24,854 nucleotides of DNA from Pseudomonas_S sp047607345 (GCA_047607345.1 JASGDF010000151.1:1-24854), one strand, 5' to 3'; shown: positions 1-8,283, counted from the first letter of the stretch. The notes: generated by a model not told the origin, from the letters alone. A program made the numbers and translations.

Positions 1-392
1 CCGCCGAAGTGGCCGGCCACGGCGCTGGCCGCGCGCGCGCCGAGCGCGGCACGCCGGCCGCCGTGGACGGCATCGATCACTGTCGCGCCAGTCTCGCCGG
101 TGACCACATAGGCGGGTGTCCCGGCCTGCGAGATCAGGCGGATCGCCGAGCCTGCGCCGGCTTCCCGCAGCGCTTGCGCCGGCGTCACCGACACGGCGTG
201 CAGCGCGATCGGTTCGGCCTTGCCCAGGCGCTCGGCCTCGCTCAGGCTGGGGAAGGGCACGAACGCCAGCACCAGGCCGCTGCCGAACCAGATCGCGAAC
301 AGCAGGCAGAAGCCGATGCCGGTCCATCGATGGAACCAGGACAGCCAGTGGATCGCGCTCCGGCGCCGGGGCCGGTCGCTAGAAACGCGCAT
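1..392 (-). CDS. PepSY-associated TM protein, N-terminal part (runs off window)
   Basis: About 130 N-terminal residues are visible before the window edge. After a basic start (MRVSSDRPRRRS) comes a WLSWFHRWTGIGFCLLF-type membrane segment. This His/Trp-rich opening followed by a long hydrophobic helix is characteristic of PepSY-associated membrane proteins, which are commonly encoded beside siderophore receptors and are thought to act in ferric-siderophore reduction or processing at the inner membrane. A periplasmic-looking PepSY-like stretch follows (SVTPAQALREAGAG...). The ATG lies 14 bases inside the end of the TonB receptor gene in another frame, so the two are translationally coupled. The C-terminal part lies outside the window, so family assignment rests on the start and the context. 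Confidence 0.8.
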   Translation of the reverse strand, partial: MRVSSDRPRRRSAIHWLSWFHRWTGIGFCLLFAIWFGSGLVLAFVPFPSLSEAERLGKAEPIALHAVSVTPAQALREAGAGSAIRLISQAGTPAYVVTGETGATVIDAVHGGRRAALGARAASAVAGHFG

Positions 393-2649
393 GCAGGCTC
401 AGCTCGAACGTGCGCGGCAGGCCCAGGATGACCTGGCCGGGATAGTAGATGTCGGCCCACTGCACGTAGTCCTCGTTGAACACGTTGTCGGCGTGGAGTG
501 AGACCGCCACGCGCGGGGTCAGGTCATAGGTCGCGTACAGTCCGGCCAGCGTGTACGGCTCCAGTTCCAGGGTGTTGGCGAGGTTGCCGAAGCGTTGCCC
601 GACGCGGCGCAACGTCGCGCCGAGTTCAAGCGGCAGGCCGCCGACGTTGCGCACGCTGGTCCAGGCGTTGAACACCGACCGGGGCACGTTGGTCGGCCGG
701 TTCCCGGAGGCGTCCAGGCCGCTGTTGCTGTCGATGAAGTGGGCGTACTTGGCATCGACGTAGGCGTAGTTCGCGCTCAGGCTCCAGCGTGATCCGAGCT
801 GCGCGTCGGCGCTGAGCTCGATGCCGCGCGAGGTCTGCTCGCCCACGTTGCTGAGCGCGTCCTGGGCGGTGAGGGCGAGGATGTTGTTGCGTTTGATGTC
901 GTAGAGCGCCAGCGTGCCGCTCAGGCGCTTGTCGGTGGTCGCGGCCTTCACGCCCACTTCCACCTGCCGCGACTTGCTCAGGTCGAAGTTCTCGCTGCTG
1001 TTGACGATGAAGATGTTGGAACCCACCGGGTCGGTGGCGGTGGTATAGGCCGCGTAGGGCGTGATGTTCGGGGTGACATCGTAGACCAGCCCGATGCGCG
1101 CGTTGGCCGGCCGGTAGGTCGCGGTGAAGCTGGTGCCGGGCTGGAACGTGCCATCGGTGGCGTAGTTCCTGCGGTCCAGGCCCAGGTACTCGTAGCGGCC
1201 GCCGAGCACCAGCTTGGCCTTGCCGGTGAGTTCCAGCACGTCTTCGACGAACAGCGCCGCGTTGTTCCAGGTTGTCAGGCTGCGGCGCTTGACGATCGGC
1301 CCGAACGTGCCGGTCGGTCCCTGGCTGTCCAGCGCGACGCTGTCGCCATCGGGAAAGCCCCGGTTGCGCTCGAAGTCCAGGTGGCTGTAGTCGATGCCCA
1401 CGACCACGCGATTGGCCAGCCCGGCGAGCGGGTGCTCGATGCTGAGACTGGTCTGGTTGCCCCACAGCGTCTGATCGTGGAAGACGAAGAAGCGGTCGCG
1501 GTCGATCTGCCCGGTGTCGGTGTCGTAACTGTAGGACTCCGCGTTCAACCACTCGCGGTTGGCGTGGAAGTAGTACGCCAGGTTCTGCAAGGTGACGCCG
1601 TCGGCAAGCGTCCACTTCAGCAGCGCCTGCGGCCAGATCTGGTGCGAGCGGATCCGGGCGTCGGCCACGTTGTAGTTGTTGCGGCGCGTGGCGGCGTCCA
1701 CGACGTAGCCGTCGGCGGTGCTCAGGATGCCCTCGATCGGATGGCTGGCGGCCGAGCGCGGTACCAGCGGGGTTCCGAAGTAGGTGGAGGGCCGGTCCTT
1801 GGCGTAGTCCAGCGAAAACTGTGCGCTGAACTGCTCCGAGGGCCGCCACAGCAGCGAGGCGGTGGCGTTGAGCGCGCTGGAGGCGGCGCCATGCACGTAG
1901 CCGTCCGAGGATTGCCGGCTCAGGTCGACCCGGTAGGCCAGGGTGTCGCTGAGCCCGCCACCGGCGCCCAGGCCCCAGGTCCGCCCGCCGTAGCTGGACA
2001 CGCCGGCCAGGACCTCGTAGGTGCCGGCGCCGAAGGTCGGCGCCTTGTTGGTGACGTTGACCGCCCCGCCCACCGCGCCCTGACCGTAGATCACCGAAGC
2101 CGGTCCCTTGAGGATTTCCACCGATTGCAGGTTGAAGGTGTTCTGCGGCCGGTTGGTCATGTTGGACGGACCCAGGTACAGGCCGTTGTGCAGGATCGTG
2201 ATCTGTCCGTCGGTGAAGCCGCGCATCGAGAACGTGGCCGGGTTGCCGGGAGAACCGCCGGTGCTGACCCCCGGCAGGCTCTCGGCCGCCTTCTCCACGG
2301 TGCGCAGGCCGCGCGCGTCGATGGCCTCGGCGTTGATCGCGTCCAGGGTCGCCGGGGTGTCGCGTGGCGAGAGGTCGAGGCGGCTTCCGGTGGGGGTGAA
2401 CTGCTCCAGCGAGCGCACCCGCCCGTTGACGGTGACTTTGTCGAGCGTCCTGGCATCGCGCTCGTCGGCAGCGTCCTGATCCTGCGCCCAGGCCGGCGTG
2501 GCCGCGCACAACAGGGCCGACACCGATAGCCTGGCGAGCGGTCTGCCGAGCGTGTTCAGCAGTCCTGCCACGCCGTCATGGAAAGGGAGCGTGGCATCCA
2601 CGGAAGCGGCGGCAGGGGAAACGAGGGTGCGGGAAAGCGGCTCGGTCAC
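379..2649 (-). CDS. TonB-dependent siderophore receptor
   Basis: Outer-membrane ferric-siderophore receptor of about 756 residues, the usual size. A signal peptide with a long N-region ends at about ATPAWA|QDQD. It is followed by a plug domain (LDKVTVNG TonB-box-like region, RDTPATLDAINAEAI, SLPGVSTGGSPGNPATFSMRGF, VEILKGPASVIYGQGAVGGAVN) and a 22-strand-type barrel ending in the terminal aromatic ...LSLHARF. I chose a GTG start at 2649 because GGAG lies eight bases upstream; the frame stays open to 3132, but that stretch is low-complexity and overlaps the divergent regulator remnant. Plug motifs place it with FhuA/FpvA/FhuE-like receptors; the ligand cannot be told. The PepSY protein downstream supports siderophore uptake. 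I saw no convincing Fur box in the 117 bp upstream. Confidence 0.95.
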   Translation of the reverse strand: MTEPLSRTLVSPAAASVDATLPFHDGVAGLLNTLGRPLARLSVSALLCAATPAWAQDQDAADERDARTLDKVTVNGRVRSLEQFTPTGSRLDLSPRDTPATLDAINAEAIDARGLRTVEKAAESLPGVSTGGSPGNPATFSMRGFTDGQITILHNGLYLGPSNMTNRPQNTFNLQSVEILKGPASVIYGQGAVGGAVNVTNKAPTFGAGTYEVLAGVSSYGGRTWGLGAGGGLSDTLAYRVDLSRQSSDGYVHGAASSALNATASLLWRPSEQFSAQFSLDYAKDRPSTYFGTPLVPRSAASHPIEGILSTADGYVVDAATRRNNYNVADARIRSHQIWPQALLKWTLADGVTLQNLAYYFHANREWLNAESYSYDTDTGQIDRDRFFVFHDQTLWGNQTSLSIEHPLAGLANRVVVGIDYSHLDFERNRGFPDGDSVALDSQGPTGTFGPIVKRRSLTTWNNAALFVEDVLELTGKAKLVLGGRYEYLGLDRRNYATDGTFQPGTSFTATYRPANARIGLVYDVTPNITPYAAYTTATDPVGSNIFIVNSSENFDLSKSRQVEVGVKAATTDKRLSGTLALYDIKRNNILALTAQDALSNVGEQTSRGIELSADAQLGSRWSLSANYAYVDAKYAHFIDSNSGLDASGNRPTNVPRSVFNAWTSVRNVGGLPLELGATLRRVGQRFGNLANTLELEPYTLAGLYATYDLTPRVAVSLHADNVFNEDYVQWADIYYPGQVILGLPRTFELSLHARF

Positions 2650-2766
2650 AGCGGGATCTCCAGGTCCTGGCAGCGTGGTCCGGCGACGAATCGCGCCGTG
2701 TCGGACATGTTGCGCGGTACCGCAAAATCGATGAAAGTGGCCCGAAAGCCATTTATCGTCAAATTC

Positions 2767-3002
2767 ATGCCAACTTCCCGGTCCAGGCGTCGCCATCCGC
2801 CCTCGCCGCTGGTCGTGGCGGTCGCCTACGACCAGCTGGGCCTGTTCGAATTCGGCATCGCGATGGAGGTGTTCGGGCTGCCGCGCCCGGAGGTCGGGCT
2901 GAACTGGTATCGCTGACCTTGCGACATCACTTCCGGCGGGCCCTGGCGCTGTCGCCCACGCAGTACCGGCGCGTCTTCGGCGAGGGCCGCGGCGCGCCGT
3001 GA
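2767..3002 (+). pseudogene. FtrA-like GlxA/AraC-family regulator, internally deleted remnant
   Basis: The first 49 codons encode the start of the DJ-1/GlxA-like domain (VVAVAYDQLGLFEFGIAMEV, then FGLPRPEVG-NWYR) and stop at TGA 2914-2916. Immediately, in another frame (2913-3002), comes the end of the AraC helix-turn-helix domain (LTLRHHFRRALALSPTQYRRVFGEG) with its own stop. A normal FtrA-type regulator is about 320-330 residues, so roughly 250 central codons are missing and the two ends are joined out of frame. It diverges from the TonB receptor gene. The N-terminal identification is strong; the C-terminal HTH piece matches the family but is only 29 residues long. Confidence 0.75.
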
Positions 3003-3135
3003 CCGATCCTGGGCGTATCGACGTCGATGATCGGATGCCTTCAGCCTCGATCCTGCCTCCGTGTGCGGGGCACACGGCGCCCATTTCGGGCGAAGCAGGC
3101 GCGTGATGGGCCTGTTCGTGGATCGGGGACACACC

Positions 3136-4059
3136 TCAGTAGCCGCGCGATTGCTCCACTTCGCCCAGCAGCGGCTCGCCGGCGTGATGCCGGCGCAGGT
3201 TCTCCAGCACCGCCAGCGCCGAGCCCTCGGCGCGGGTGGCGCTGGCGATGTGCGGGGTCAGCCAGAGGCGCGGATGCCGCCACAGTGGATCGTCCGGCGG
3301 CAGCGGTTCGGGTTCGGTCACGTCGACGATCGCCTCGCTCAGCTGGCCGGCGTCGAGCGCGGCCAGCAGGTCGGCGGCGACCAGATGCGCGCCGCGCCCG
3401 ACATGTACCAGCGCCGCACCGCGCGGCAGCCGTGCGAACAGGTCGCCGTCGAGCAGGCCGCGGGTGGCCGTGGTCAGCGGCAGCAGGCAGATCAGGATGT
3501 CGCTGCGCGCCAGCAGCGCGTCCAGCCCGCCGCGGCCGGCGAAGCAGGCGATGCCTTCGAGCGTGTGCTGGCTGCGGCTCCAGCCGGCGCAGTCGAAGCC
3601 GTAGCCGCGCAGGTGCCGCAGCACCGCTGCGCCCAGCTCGCCGACGCCGAGCACACCGATCCGGCGTTGCGCCGCCGGCAGTGCGGGCAGTGGCTGCCAG
3701 CGCCGTTCGCGCTGCTGGCGCAGGTAGCGTGGCAGTTCGCGATGCAGCGCCAGCACGCTGGCGGTCACGTATTCGAGCATGCCCTCGCGGATGCCCGGTT
3801 CGATCATCCGCACCACGCGCACGCCGGGTGGCAGCGCGGACAGGTCGAACTGGTCGATACCGGCGCCGACGCCGAACACGATCTCCAGGTTGGGGAAGGC
3901 CGACAGGTCAGGCGGCGGCTCCCAGGCGGCGAGGTAGCGCACCTGCGCCGCCTCGCCGGTGTCGGGCCAGAAGCGCAGGCGCAGCTCCGGCATGCGCTCG
4001 GCGAAGATCCGCGCCCAGACCTGGCCGCGCTGCGGGTCGGATTTGTAGAGCAGGGTCAT
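3136..4059 (-). CDS. ghrA: Glyoxylate/hydroxypyruvate reductase A (2-hydroxyacid dehydrogenase)
   Basis: NAD(P)H-dependent D-2-hydroxyacid dehydrogenase of 307 residues that would reduce glyoxylate or hydroxypyruvate to glycolate or glycerate in the cytoplasm. The Rossmann motif G-V-G-E-L-G is at about residues 138-143. The catalytic Arg-Glu-His triad appears as VGRG (R222), DVTEPEPLP (E251) and TPHIAS (H270). The N-terminal substrate region includes VFGVGAGIDQ, and length and motifs fit the short GhrA subfamily rather than SerA or GhrB. It is followed on the same strand by no other gene; a GNAT gene lies upstream across a 147-bp gap that holds a long inverted repeat. I see no clear Shine-Dalgarno before the ATG. 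Confidence 0.87.
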   Translation of the reverse strand: MTLLYKSDPQRGQVWARIFAERMPELRLRFWPDTGEAAQVRYLAAWEPPPDLSAFPNLEIVFGVGAGIDQFDLSALPPGVRVVRMIEPGIREGMLEYVTASVLALHRELPRYLRQQRERRWQPLPALPAAQRRIGVLGVGELGAAVLRHLRGYGFDCAGWSRSQHTLEGIACFAGRGGLDALLARSDILICLLPLTTATRGLLDGDLFARLPRGAALVHVGRGAHLVAADLLAALDAGQLSEAIVDVTEPEPLPPDDPLWRHPRLWLTPHIASATRAEGSALAVLENLRRHHAGEPLLGEVEQSRGY

Positions 4060-4098
4060 GGCGGAGGCTCGGCAGCGGCTGTCCGGATTGATGATCGC

Positions 4099-4164
4099 CG
4101 TGGGAGGGACTTCAGTCCCGACGGGCGACCAGCAAGGCCCGTCGGGACTGAAGTCCCTCCCACG
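4099..4164. repeat. Long inverted repeat made of two 'GGAGGGACTTCAGTCCC' elements
   Basis: Two perfect 28-base arms (4099-4126 and 4137-4164) flank a 10-base loop. Each arm begins or ends with CGTGGGAGGGACTTCAGTCC and extends through CGACGGGC. Single copies of the same element occur at 5327-5353 and, with compensated changes, at 12178-12204. It lies between the ghrA and GNAT genes, which are on the same strand, and could act as a transcription barrier or mRNA stabiliser between them; no T-run follows on the minus strand. Confidence 0.85.
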
Positions 4165-4206
4165 GAGAATCGAGGGAAGGTTGCCCCGTAGCCGGGTCGC
4201 GGATGC

Positions 4207-5085
4207 TCACCCGAACGCCTGTGTCGCCAGCGCGAACAGGCGCTGGCCCGGGTCGGTCGCCGGCGCGCTGCCGCGCACCATCGTGGTGACGGCGTCGACC
4301 CGACGCAGGCCCAGGGTCTCGATCCATTCGGCCAGGCCGCTGTCGAAGTCGATGTCGATACGGGTGAAGCGGCCGGCGTTGAGCCCGGCCAGGTGCGCGA
4401 TCAGCGCCTGCGCGCCGCGCGCGTCCGGGGCGGTGACCGGGCCGATCGCCCAGCCGCGCCCGAAGCGGCGCAGCAGCGCGAAGCCCTGCGGGCTGTTGTC
4501 GTGGTCCAGCACCACCGCATGCTGGGCCTCGGCCACCAGCGTGGCCAGCAGCGCCGGGCGGTGCATGCCGCGCGCGCGCGCGTCCAGCGTGATCAGCGCA
4601 TCGAGGTCGCGGTGGCTGGCCGGGCGCAGGCGCCAGCCCGGGTCCAGCGCGACCAGCGGCGCCGGCAGCGCGGTGCCCTGGTGCTGGCGCACCTCGCCGA
4701 TGCGCGCGAAGCCGAGCCGCTCGTACAGGCCGCGGCCCTCGGCGGTGGCATGCAGCAGCAGGGTGCGCGGGGCAGCCTCGGCCATCAGTGTTTCCATCAC
4801 GCGATGGCCGATGCGCTGTCCGCGGCAGGCCTCGGCGACGATGATCAGACCGAGCGTGGCGAAGTCGCGGTCCCAGCGCCAGGTCAGGCCGGTGGCGACC
4901 ACGGCGCCGTCGCGCTCGGCGACCACGCCCTGGCCCAGCGCGAACGCCAGCTGCCAGTCCTCCAGGCGATGCGGCCAGCGCAGTTCGGTCGACATCGCGT
5001 AGGCCGCCTCCAGGTCGGCGGCGGTCATCTTCCTCAGCGTGACCCCGTCGGCGAGGAGGGCATCCTGTGAGGTGGCTCGGTTCAA
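4207..5085 (-). CDS. GNAT-family N-acetyltransferase, two domains
   Basis: Acetyl-CoA-dependent acyltransferase of about 292 residues. The N-terminal GNAT domain starts at GVTLRKMTAADLEAAYAMS and contains the acetyl-CoA-binding region LIIVAEACRGQRIGHRVMETL and the terminal LYERLGFARIGEV. A second GNAT-like half (WRLRPASHRDLDALITLDA, then a C-terminal region DIDFDSGLAEWIETLGLRRV) resembles the YitH/Acetyltransf_18 type. The start is uncertain: a TTG at 5085 keeps the first beta strand, whereas the nearest ATG (5028) would cut it; the frame is open further up to 5385 through repeat-like DNA. The substrate is unknown. It is divergent from the HAD/amine-oxidase gene set across a repeat-rich gap. 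Confidence 0.8.
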   Translation of the reverse strand: MNRATSQDALLADGVTLRKMTAADLEAAYAMSTELRWPHRLEDWQLAFALGQGVVAERDGAVVATGLTWRWDRDFATLGLIIVAEACRGQRIGHRVMETLMAEAAPRTLLLHATAEGRGLYERLGFARIGEVRQHQGTALPAPLVALDPGWRLRPASHRDLDALITLDARARGMHRPALLATLVAEAQHAVVLDHDNSPQGFALLRRFGRGWAIGPVTAPDARGAQALIAHLAGLNAGRFTRIDIDFDSGLAEWIETLGLRRVDAVTTMVRGSAPATDPGQRLFALATQAFG

Positions 5086-5326
5086 AGCGGGAATCCGGAT
5101 CGGGGGGCGCTCATCATTCCATCGTGCCCGAGGCGGCGATTGGATGAAATTGGCGTGTGTGTTTCTCGTCCTGCTTATATCGTCATTCCCGCGGGGCGCT
5201 TGCAGCAGGAGCTGTTTCATCATCGTGCCATGGCGGGGGATGGTGGATATGGATACGATCCATGGCCGCCGGTCTTCCGCTCCGGCTTTCCTCGAAGCGT
5301 TCTGCGTACTTTCCACATGCTTTACT

Positions 5327-5353
5327 GTAGGAGGGACTTCAGTCCCGACGGGC
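5327..5353. repeat. Single copy of the GGAGGGACTTCAGTCCC element
   Basis: The sequence GTAGGAGGGACTTCAGTCCC followed by GACGGGC matches each arm of the inverted repeat at 4099-4164. Inside it GGGACT-TC-AGTCCC (5333-5346) forms a short hairpin. The copy at 12184-12197 reads GGGGCT-TC-AGCCCC, a compensated A-T to G-C pair. Confidence 0.8.
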
Positions 5354-5395
5354 TTTCCCGGTGTTGTTTCGGGTTTTGCGGGCAAGCAACAGCTT

Positions 5396-5600
5396 TCGCC
5401 TTTCGGCGAGTCACTTTTCTTTGCTTGTGCAAAGAAAAGTAACCAAAAGAAAGCACACCCCGCCTACGCGCCCCCTTCGGGGGTTCGCAGAGCCAGCGGG
5501 ATTTTCGGACGGGGCATCCTGCCCCGGCCGAAAACGACGCGCATCCATGCGCGTCGCCCCTGCGGGGTTCTTCCCGCCGGCTCCGCCGCTCCGACAGGGG
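5396..5600. repeat. Multi-hairpin dispersed repeat, copy A
   Basis: An ordered string of hairpins shared with copy B (15042-15300). H1 is TCGCC/GGCGA at 5396-5409. H2 is CTTTTCTTTGC-TTGT-GCAAAGAAAAG at 5414-5439, followed by TAACCAAAAGAA. A CCCCC-TTC-GGGGG hairpin lies near 5471. H4 is TTTTCGG-AC-GGGGCA-TCC-TGCCCC-GG, closed by CCGAAAA, at 5502-5534. H5 is CGACGCGCAT-CC-ATGCGCGTCG at 5535-5556. H6 is CCCC-TGC-GGGG at 5557-5567. It encodes no believable protein; the reading frame through it (ESLFFACAKKSNQKK...) is a known type of spurious translation in this bacterial group. It occupies the gap between the divergent GNAT and HAD genes. Confidence 0.85.
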
Positions 5601-5623
5601 CCCCGGTAGATCAAAATCCTCGA

Positions 5624-5694
<71 letters not shown>

Positions 5695-5695
5695 T

Positions 5696-5786
5696 CGTTA
5701 TCCCCGCGCAGGCGGGGAAGAGGGCGGGTGGCTTGCGAGCCACCGGCTCGCACCCGGCCGAACGCCCGCGCGCTATGCGCGCGGGC
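5696..5786. repeat. REP-like palindrome and two further hairpins
   Basis: CGTTATCCCCGCGCAGGCGG (5696-5715) is a degenerate copy of the REP-like palindrome seen at 15391-15418, with stem CCCCGC-GCAG-GCGGGG. It is followed by GGTGGCT-TGCG-AGCCACC (5727-5744) and GCCCGCGCGC-TAT-GCGCGCGGGC (5764-5786). The remaining bases up to the HAD start at 6059 contain no gene I can support and no clear promoter. Confidence 0.7.
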
Positions 5787-6058
5787 CGGGGATCGCAGAT
5801 ACAGGGACGTTGGTGCCGGTCGAGGCAGCATCCATGGACTCGGCGCTTTCTCCGCCAGACTCGCGCCTGCGCCGAAGGATCGATCATCGGGGCCAAGTGC
5901 CAGCCCCCCAAGCACGACCTGCTGCCAGCGCGCCGGCAAACCAAAGTTTGTAGCTGCCGCCGCGGCAAAAGCGGCGCATGGCGCTGGAACGTGCGTGATT
6001 CAATGCGGAAAGGCCCGGCATCGATGCACGGGCGCCGCTTCCTTCCAGGGTCCCGCGC

Positions 6059-6724
6059 ATGGCTTTCCGCCCCAAGTACATCAGCTTCGACTGCTACGGC
6101 ACGCTCATCCACTACAAGCCCGGCGAGATGGTCAGGGAGTTCTTCGCCGGGCGCGTGCCGGCCGAGCGCATGGGCCAGTTCCTGGCCGACTTCACCGCCT
6201 ACCGCTTCGACGAGGTGCTCGGGCCGTGGCAGCCGCTGGACGACGTGATCCGCAATGCGCTGCGCCGGCTGTGCAGGAAGTGGAAGCTGCAATACCTCGA
6301 TGAGGACGCGCAGCGTATCTGCGATGCGATCCCGACCTGGGGCCCGCACCCTGATGTGCCGGCTGGACTGGCGCGGATCGCCAGGGAAATCCCGCTGGTG
6401 ATCCTGTCCAACGCAATGGATCACCAGATCCAGCACAACGTGGCGCTGCTCGGCGCGCCGTTCCACCGTGTCTACACCGCGCAGCAGGCGCAGGCCTACA
6501 AGCCGCGGCTGCGGGCCTTCGAATACATGCTCGACTCGCTGGGCGCCAATCCGGAGGACTTCCTGCACGTCTCCTCCAGCCTGCGCTACGACCTGATGTC
6601 GGCCGACGACATCGGCATCCGCAACAAGGTGTTCGTCAACCGCGGCCACGGCCCGGGCAATCCGGCCTACGGCTACACCGAGATCGCCGACATCGGCGGC
6701 CTGCCTGGCGTGGTCGGGCTGTAA
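6059..6724 (+). CDS. HAD-superfamily hydrolase, haloacid dehalogenase type II-like
   Basis: Soluble HAD hydrolase of 221 residues. The motif I nucleophile is D11 in SFDCYGTLI; motif II is S117-N118 in VILSNAMD; the motif III lysine is K148 in QAYKPRLRAFEYML; motif IV is SSSLRYDLMSADDIGIRNKV with D178. The aspartate two positions after the nucleophile, typical of phosphatases, is absent (DCYGT), as in the type II 2-haloacid dehalogenase family, so that family name is usual. The natural substrate here need not be a haloacid. It sits nine bases before the FAD oxidoreductase gene and probably starts that transcription unit. No strong Shine-Dalgarno precedes the ATG. Confidence 0.85.
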   Translation: MAFRPKYISFDCYGTLIHYKPGEMVREFFAGRVPAERMGQFLADFTAYRFDEVLGPWQPLDDVIRNALRRLCRKWKLQYLDEDAQRICDAIPTWGPHPDVPAGLARIAREIPLVILSNAMDHQIQHNVALLGAPFHRVYTAQQAQAYKPRLRAFEYMLDSLGANPEDFLHVSSSLRYDLMSADDIGIRNKVFVNRGHGPGNPAYGYTEIADIGGLPGVVGL

Positions 6725-6732
6725 CCGCGCCG

Positions 6733-8034
6733 ATGAAGCTGGAATCGTACTGGCAGCACAGCGCGCCGGCGTTCGTACCCGCGCCGGCCGAGGTGCCGGC
6801 CAGGGTCGACGTGGCGGTGGTCGGCGCCGGCTTCACCGGCCTGAGCGCGGCGCTGGCGCTGGCGCGGCGCGGTGCCACGGTGGCGGTGCTGGAGGCGCAC
6901 GGGCGCATCGCTGCCGAGGCCTCCGGGCGCAACGGCGGCCACGTCAACAACGGCCTGGCGGTGGACTATCCGGCGCTGGCCGCGCGCATCGGCATCGACG
7001 GCGCGCGGGCCTGGTACCACGCCTTCGACGCGGCGGTGGACACGGTCGAGGCGCTGGTGCGCGAGGAGGCGATCGACTGCGATTTCCAGCGCAACGGCAA
7101 GCTCAAGCTCGGCACCCGTCCGCAGCACTACGGTGAGCTGGCGCGCGCGGCCGAGCGGCTGGTCCGCGACGGCGTGGACGACGCGCTGGAGGTGCTCGAC
7201 GCCGCGCAGGTGCGCGCGGAGGTGGACAGCGCGCGCTTCAGCGGCGGGCTGCTCTACCGCAAGAGCGCGCAGATGCACATGGGGCGCTTCGCCCATGGTC
7301 TGGCGCAGGCCGCCGAGCGCGCCGGCGCGCGCATCCACCTCGGCACGCCGGTGCAGCGCGTGCAAGCGCGCGGCGGCCGCGGCGGCGCACACCGGCTGCA
7401 TACCCCGCACGGCGTGGTGGAGGCCGACCAGGTGCTGCTCGCCACCGGCACCTCGCGCCACGGCAGCTATGCCAGCTTCGGCTGGCTGCGCCGGCGCCTG
7501 GTGCCGATCGGCAGCTTCATCGTGGTCACCGCGCCGCTGCCGGCCGCGCAGGCGCAGGCGCTGTTGCGCGCGCGCCGCACCTACACCACGGTCGCCAACA
7601 TCCATCACTATTTCCGGCTGACCCCGGACCACCGGCTGGTGTTCGGCGGGCGGGCGCGCTTCGCGGTCTCCAGCCCGCAGTCGGATGCGCGCAGCGGCGA
7701 GATCCTGCGCCGGGGACTGGTGGAGACCTTCCCGGCGCTGGCCGGGCTGCCGATCGACTACTGCTGGGGCGGGCTGGTGGACATGAGCGCCGATCGCCTG
7801 CCGCATGCCGGTGTGCGCGAGGGCATCCACTACAGCGTCGGCTACAGCGGCCACGGTACCCAGATGTCGGTGCACATGGGCCGGCACGTCGCCGCGGCGA
7901 TCGCCGGCGAGGCCGTGCCGCAGCCGTGGGATGGCCGCGGCGACTGGCCGGCGATCCCCGGGCATCTCGGCCCGCCGTGGTTCCTGCCGGCGGTGGGCCT
8001 GTACTACCGGCTCAAGGACCGCTTGCAGAACTGA
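6733..8034 (+). CDS. FAD-dependent amine/amino-acid oxidoreductase (DadA/PuuB-like)
   Basis: Flavoprotein of 433 residues of the DAO family. The FAD Rossmann motif is VVGAGFTGLSAALALARRGA at about 29-48, with the ribose-binding acid at E54. It is followed by the flavin contact ASGRNGGHVNNG (63-74) and the C-terminal FAD motif YSVGYSGHGTQMSVHMG. This architecture is shared by gamma-glutamylputrescine oxidase (PuuB), and by DadA- and glycine-oxidase-like enzymes, which oxidise C-N bonds to an imine and then an aldehyde or keto acid. The neighbouring ABC importer and aldehyde dehydrogenase suggest that its aldehyde product is oxidised by the gene at 15583. The exact substrate is not readable. 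Confidence 0.88.
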   Translation: MKLESYWQHSAPAFVPAPAEVPARVDVAVVGAGFTGLSAALALARRGATVAVLEAHGRIAAEASGRNGGHVNNGLAVDYPALAARIGIDGARAWYHAFDAAVDTVEALVREEAIDCDFQRNGKLKLGTRPQHYGELARAAERLVRDGVDDALEVLDAAQVRAEVDSARFSGGLLYRKSAQMHMGRFAHGLAQAAERAGARIHLGTPVQRVQARGGRGGAHRLHTPHGVVEADQVLLATGTSRHGSYASFGWLRRRLVPIGSFIVVTAPLPAAQAQALLRARRTYTTVANIHHYFRLTPDHRLVFGGRARFAVSSPQSDARSGEILRRGLVETFPALAGLPIDYCWGGLVDMSADRLPHAGVREGIHYSVGYSGHGTQMSVHMGRHVAAAIAGEAVPQPWDGRGDWPAIPGHLGPPWFLPAVGLYYRLKDRLQN

Positions 8035-8063
8035 TGCCTCCCTTCCCCATGCCCTTTGTACTC

Positions 8064-8281
8064 ATGTCCCGACACGTCCACACGCCCGCGATCGCGGCGA
8101 CCAGGCCAGGCAGGCCAGGCATTGGCCTGATGGCCTGCCTGCTGCTGTTCGGCTGGCAGGTTCAGGCCGCGCCGACGCAGGCGGCGAGTATCGACGAGGC
8201 GATCCGCTCGGCCTGGCAGCGTGCCGCCGAGGCAGGCGAGGCCGAGGGCGAGAGCCTGCGCGCGCAGGTGGAACTCGAGCG
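8064..8281 (+). pseudogene. Signal-peptide-bearing gene fragment, unrecognised
   Basis: The frame opens with an ATG at 8064 and a credible signal peptide (IGLMACLLLFGWQVQA|APTQ), then a charged helix (ASIDEAIRSAWQRAAEAGEA). After about codon 72 the frame loses any protein-like character, and a different frame starts to encode the DUF1624-like remnant at 8284. I read it as the 5' stub of a lost exported protein joined by deletion to the next gene's 3' end. I do not recognise the family. Confidence 0.45.
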
Positions 8282-8283
8282 GG

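Noticed and set aside
2650..2766. Fur box upstream of the siderophore receptor
   Set aside because: I looked for a GATAATGATAATCATTATC-like palindrome and found no convincing match in this stretch.
6059..6724. Literal 2-haloacid dehalogenase for halogenated compounds
   Set aside because: The family name is by similarity only; the neighbours point to amine or peptide metabolism and the halide-pocket residues could not be confirmed by eye.
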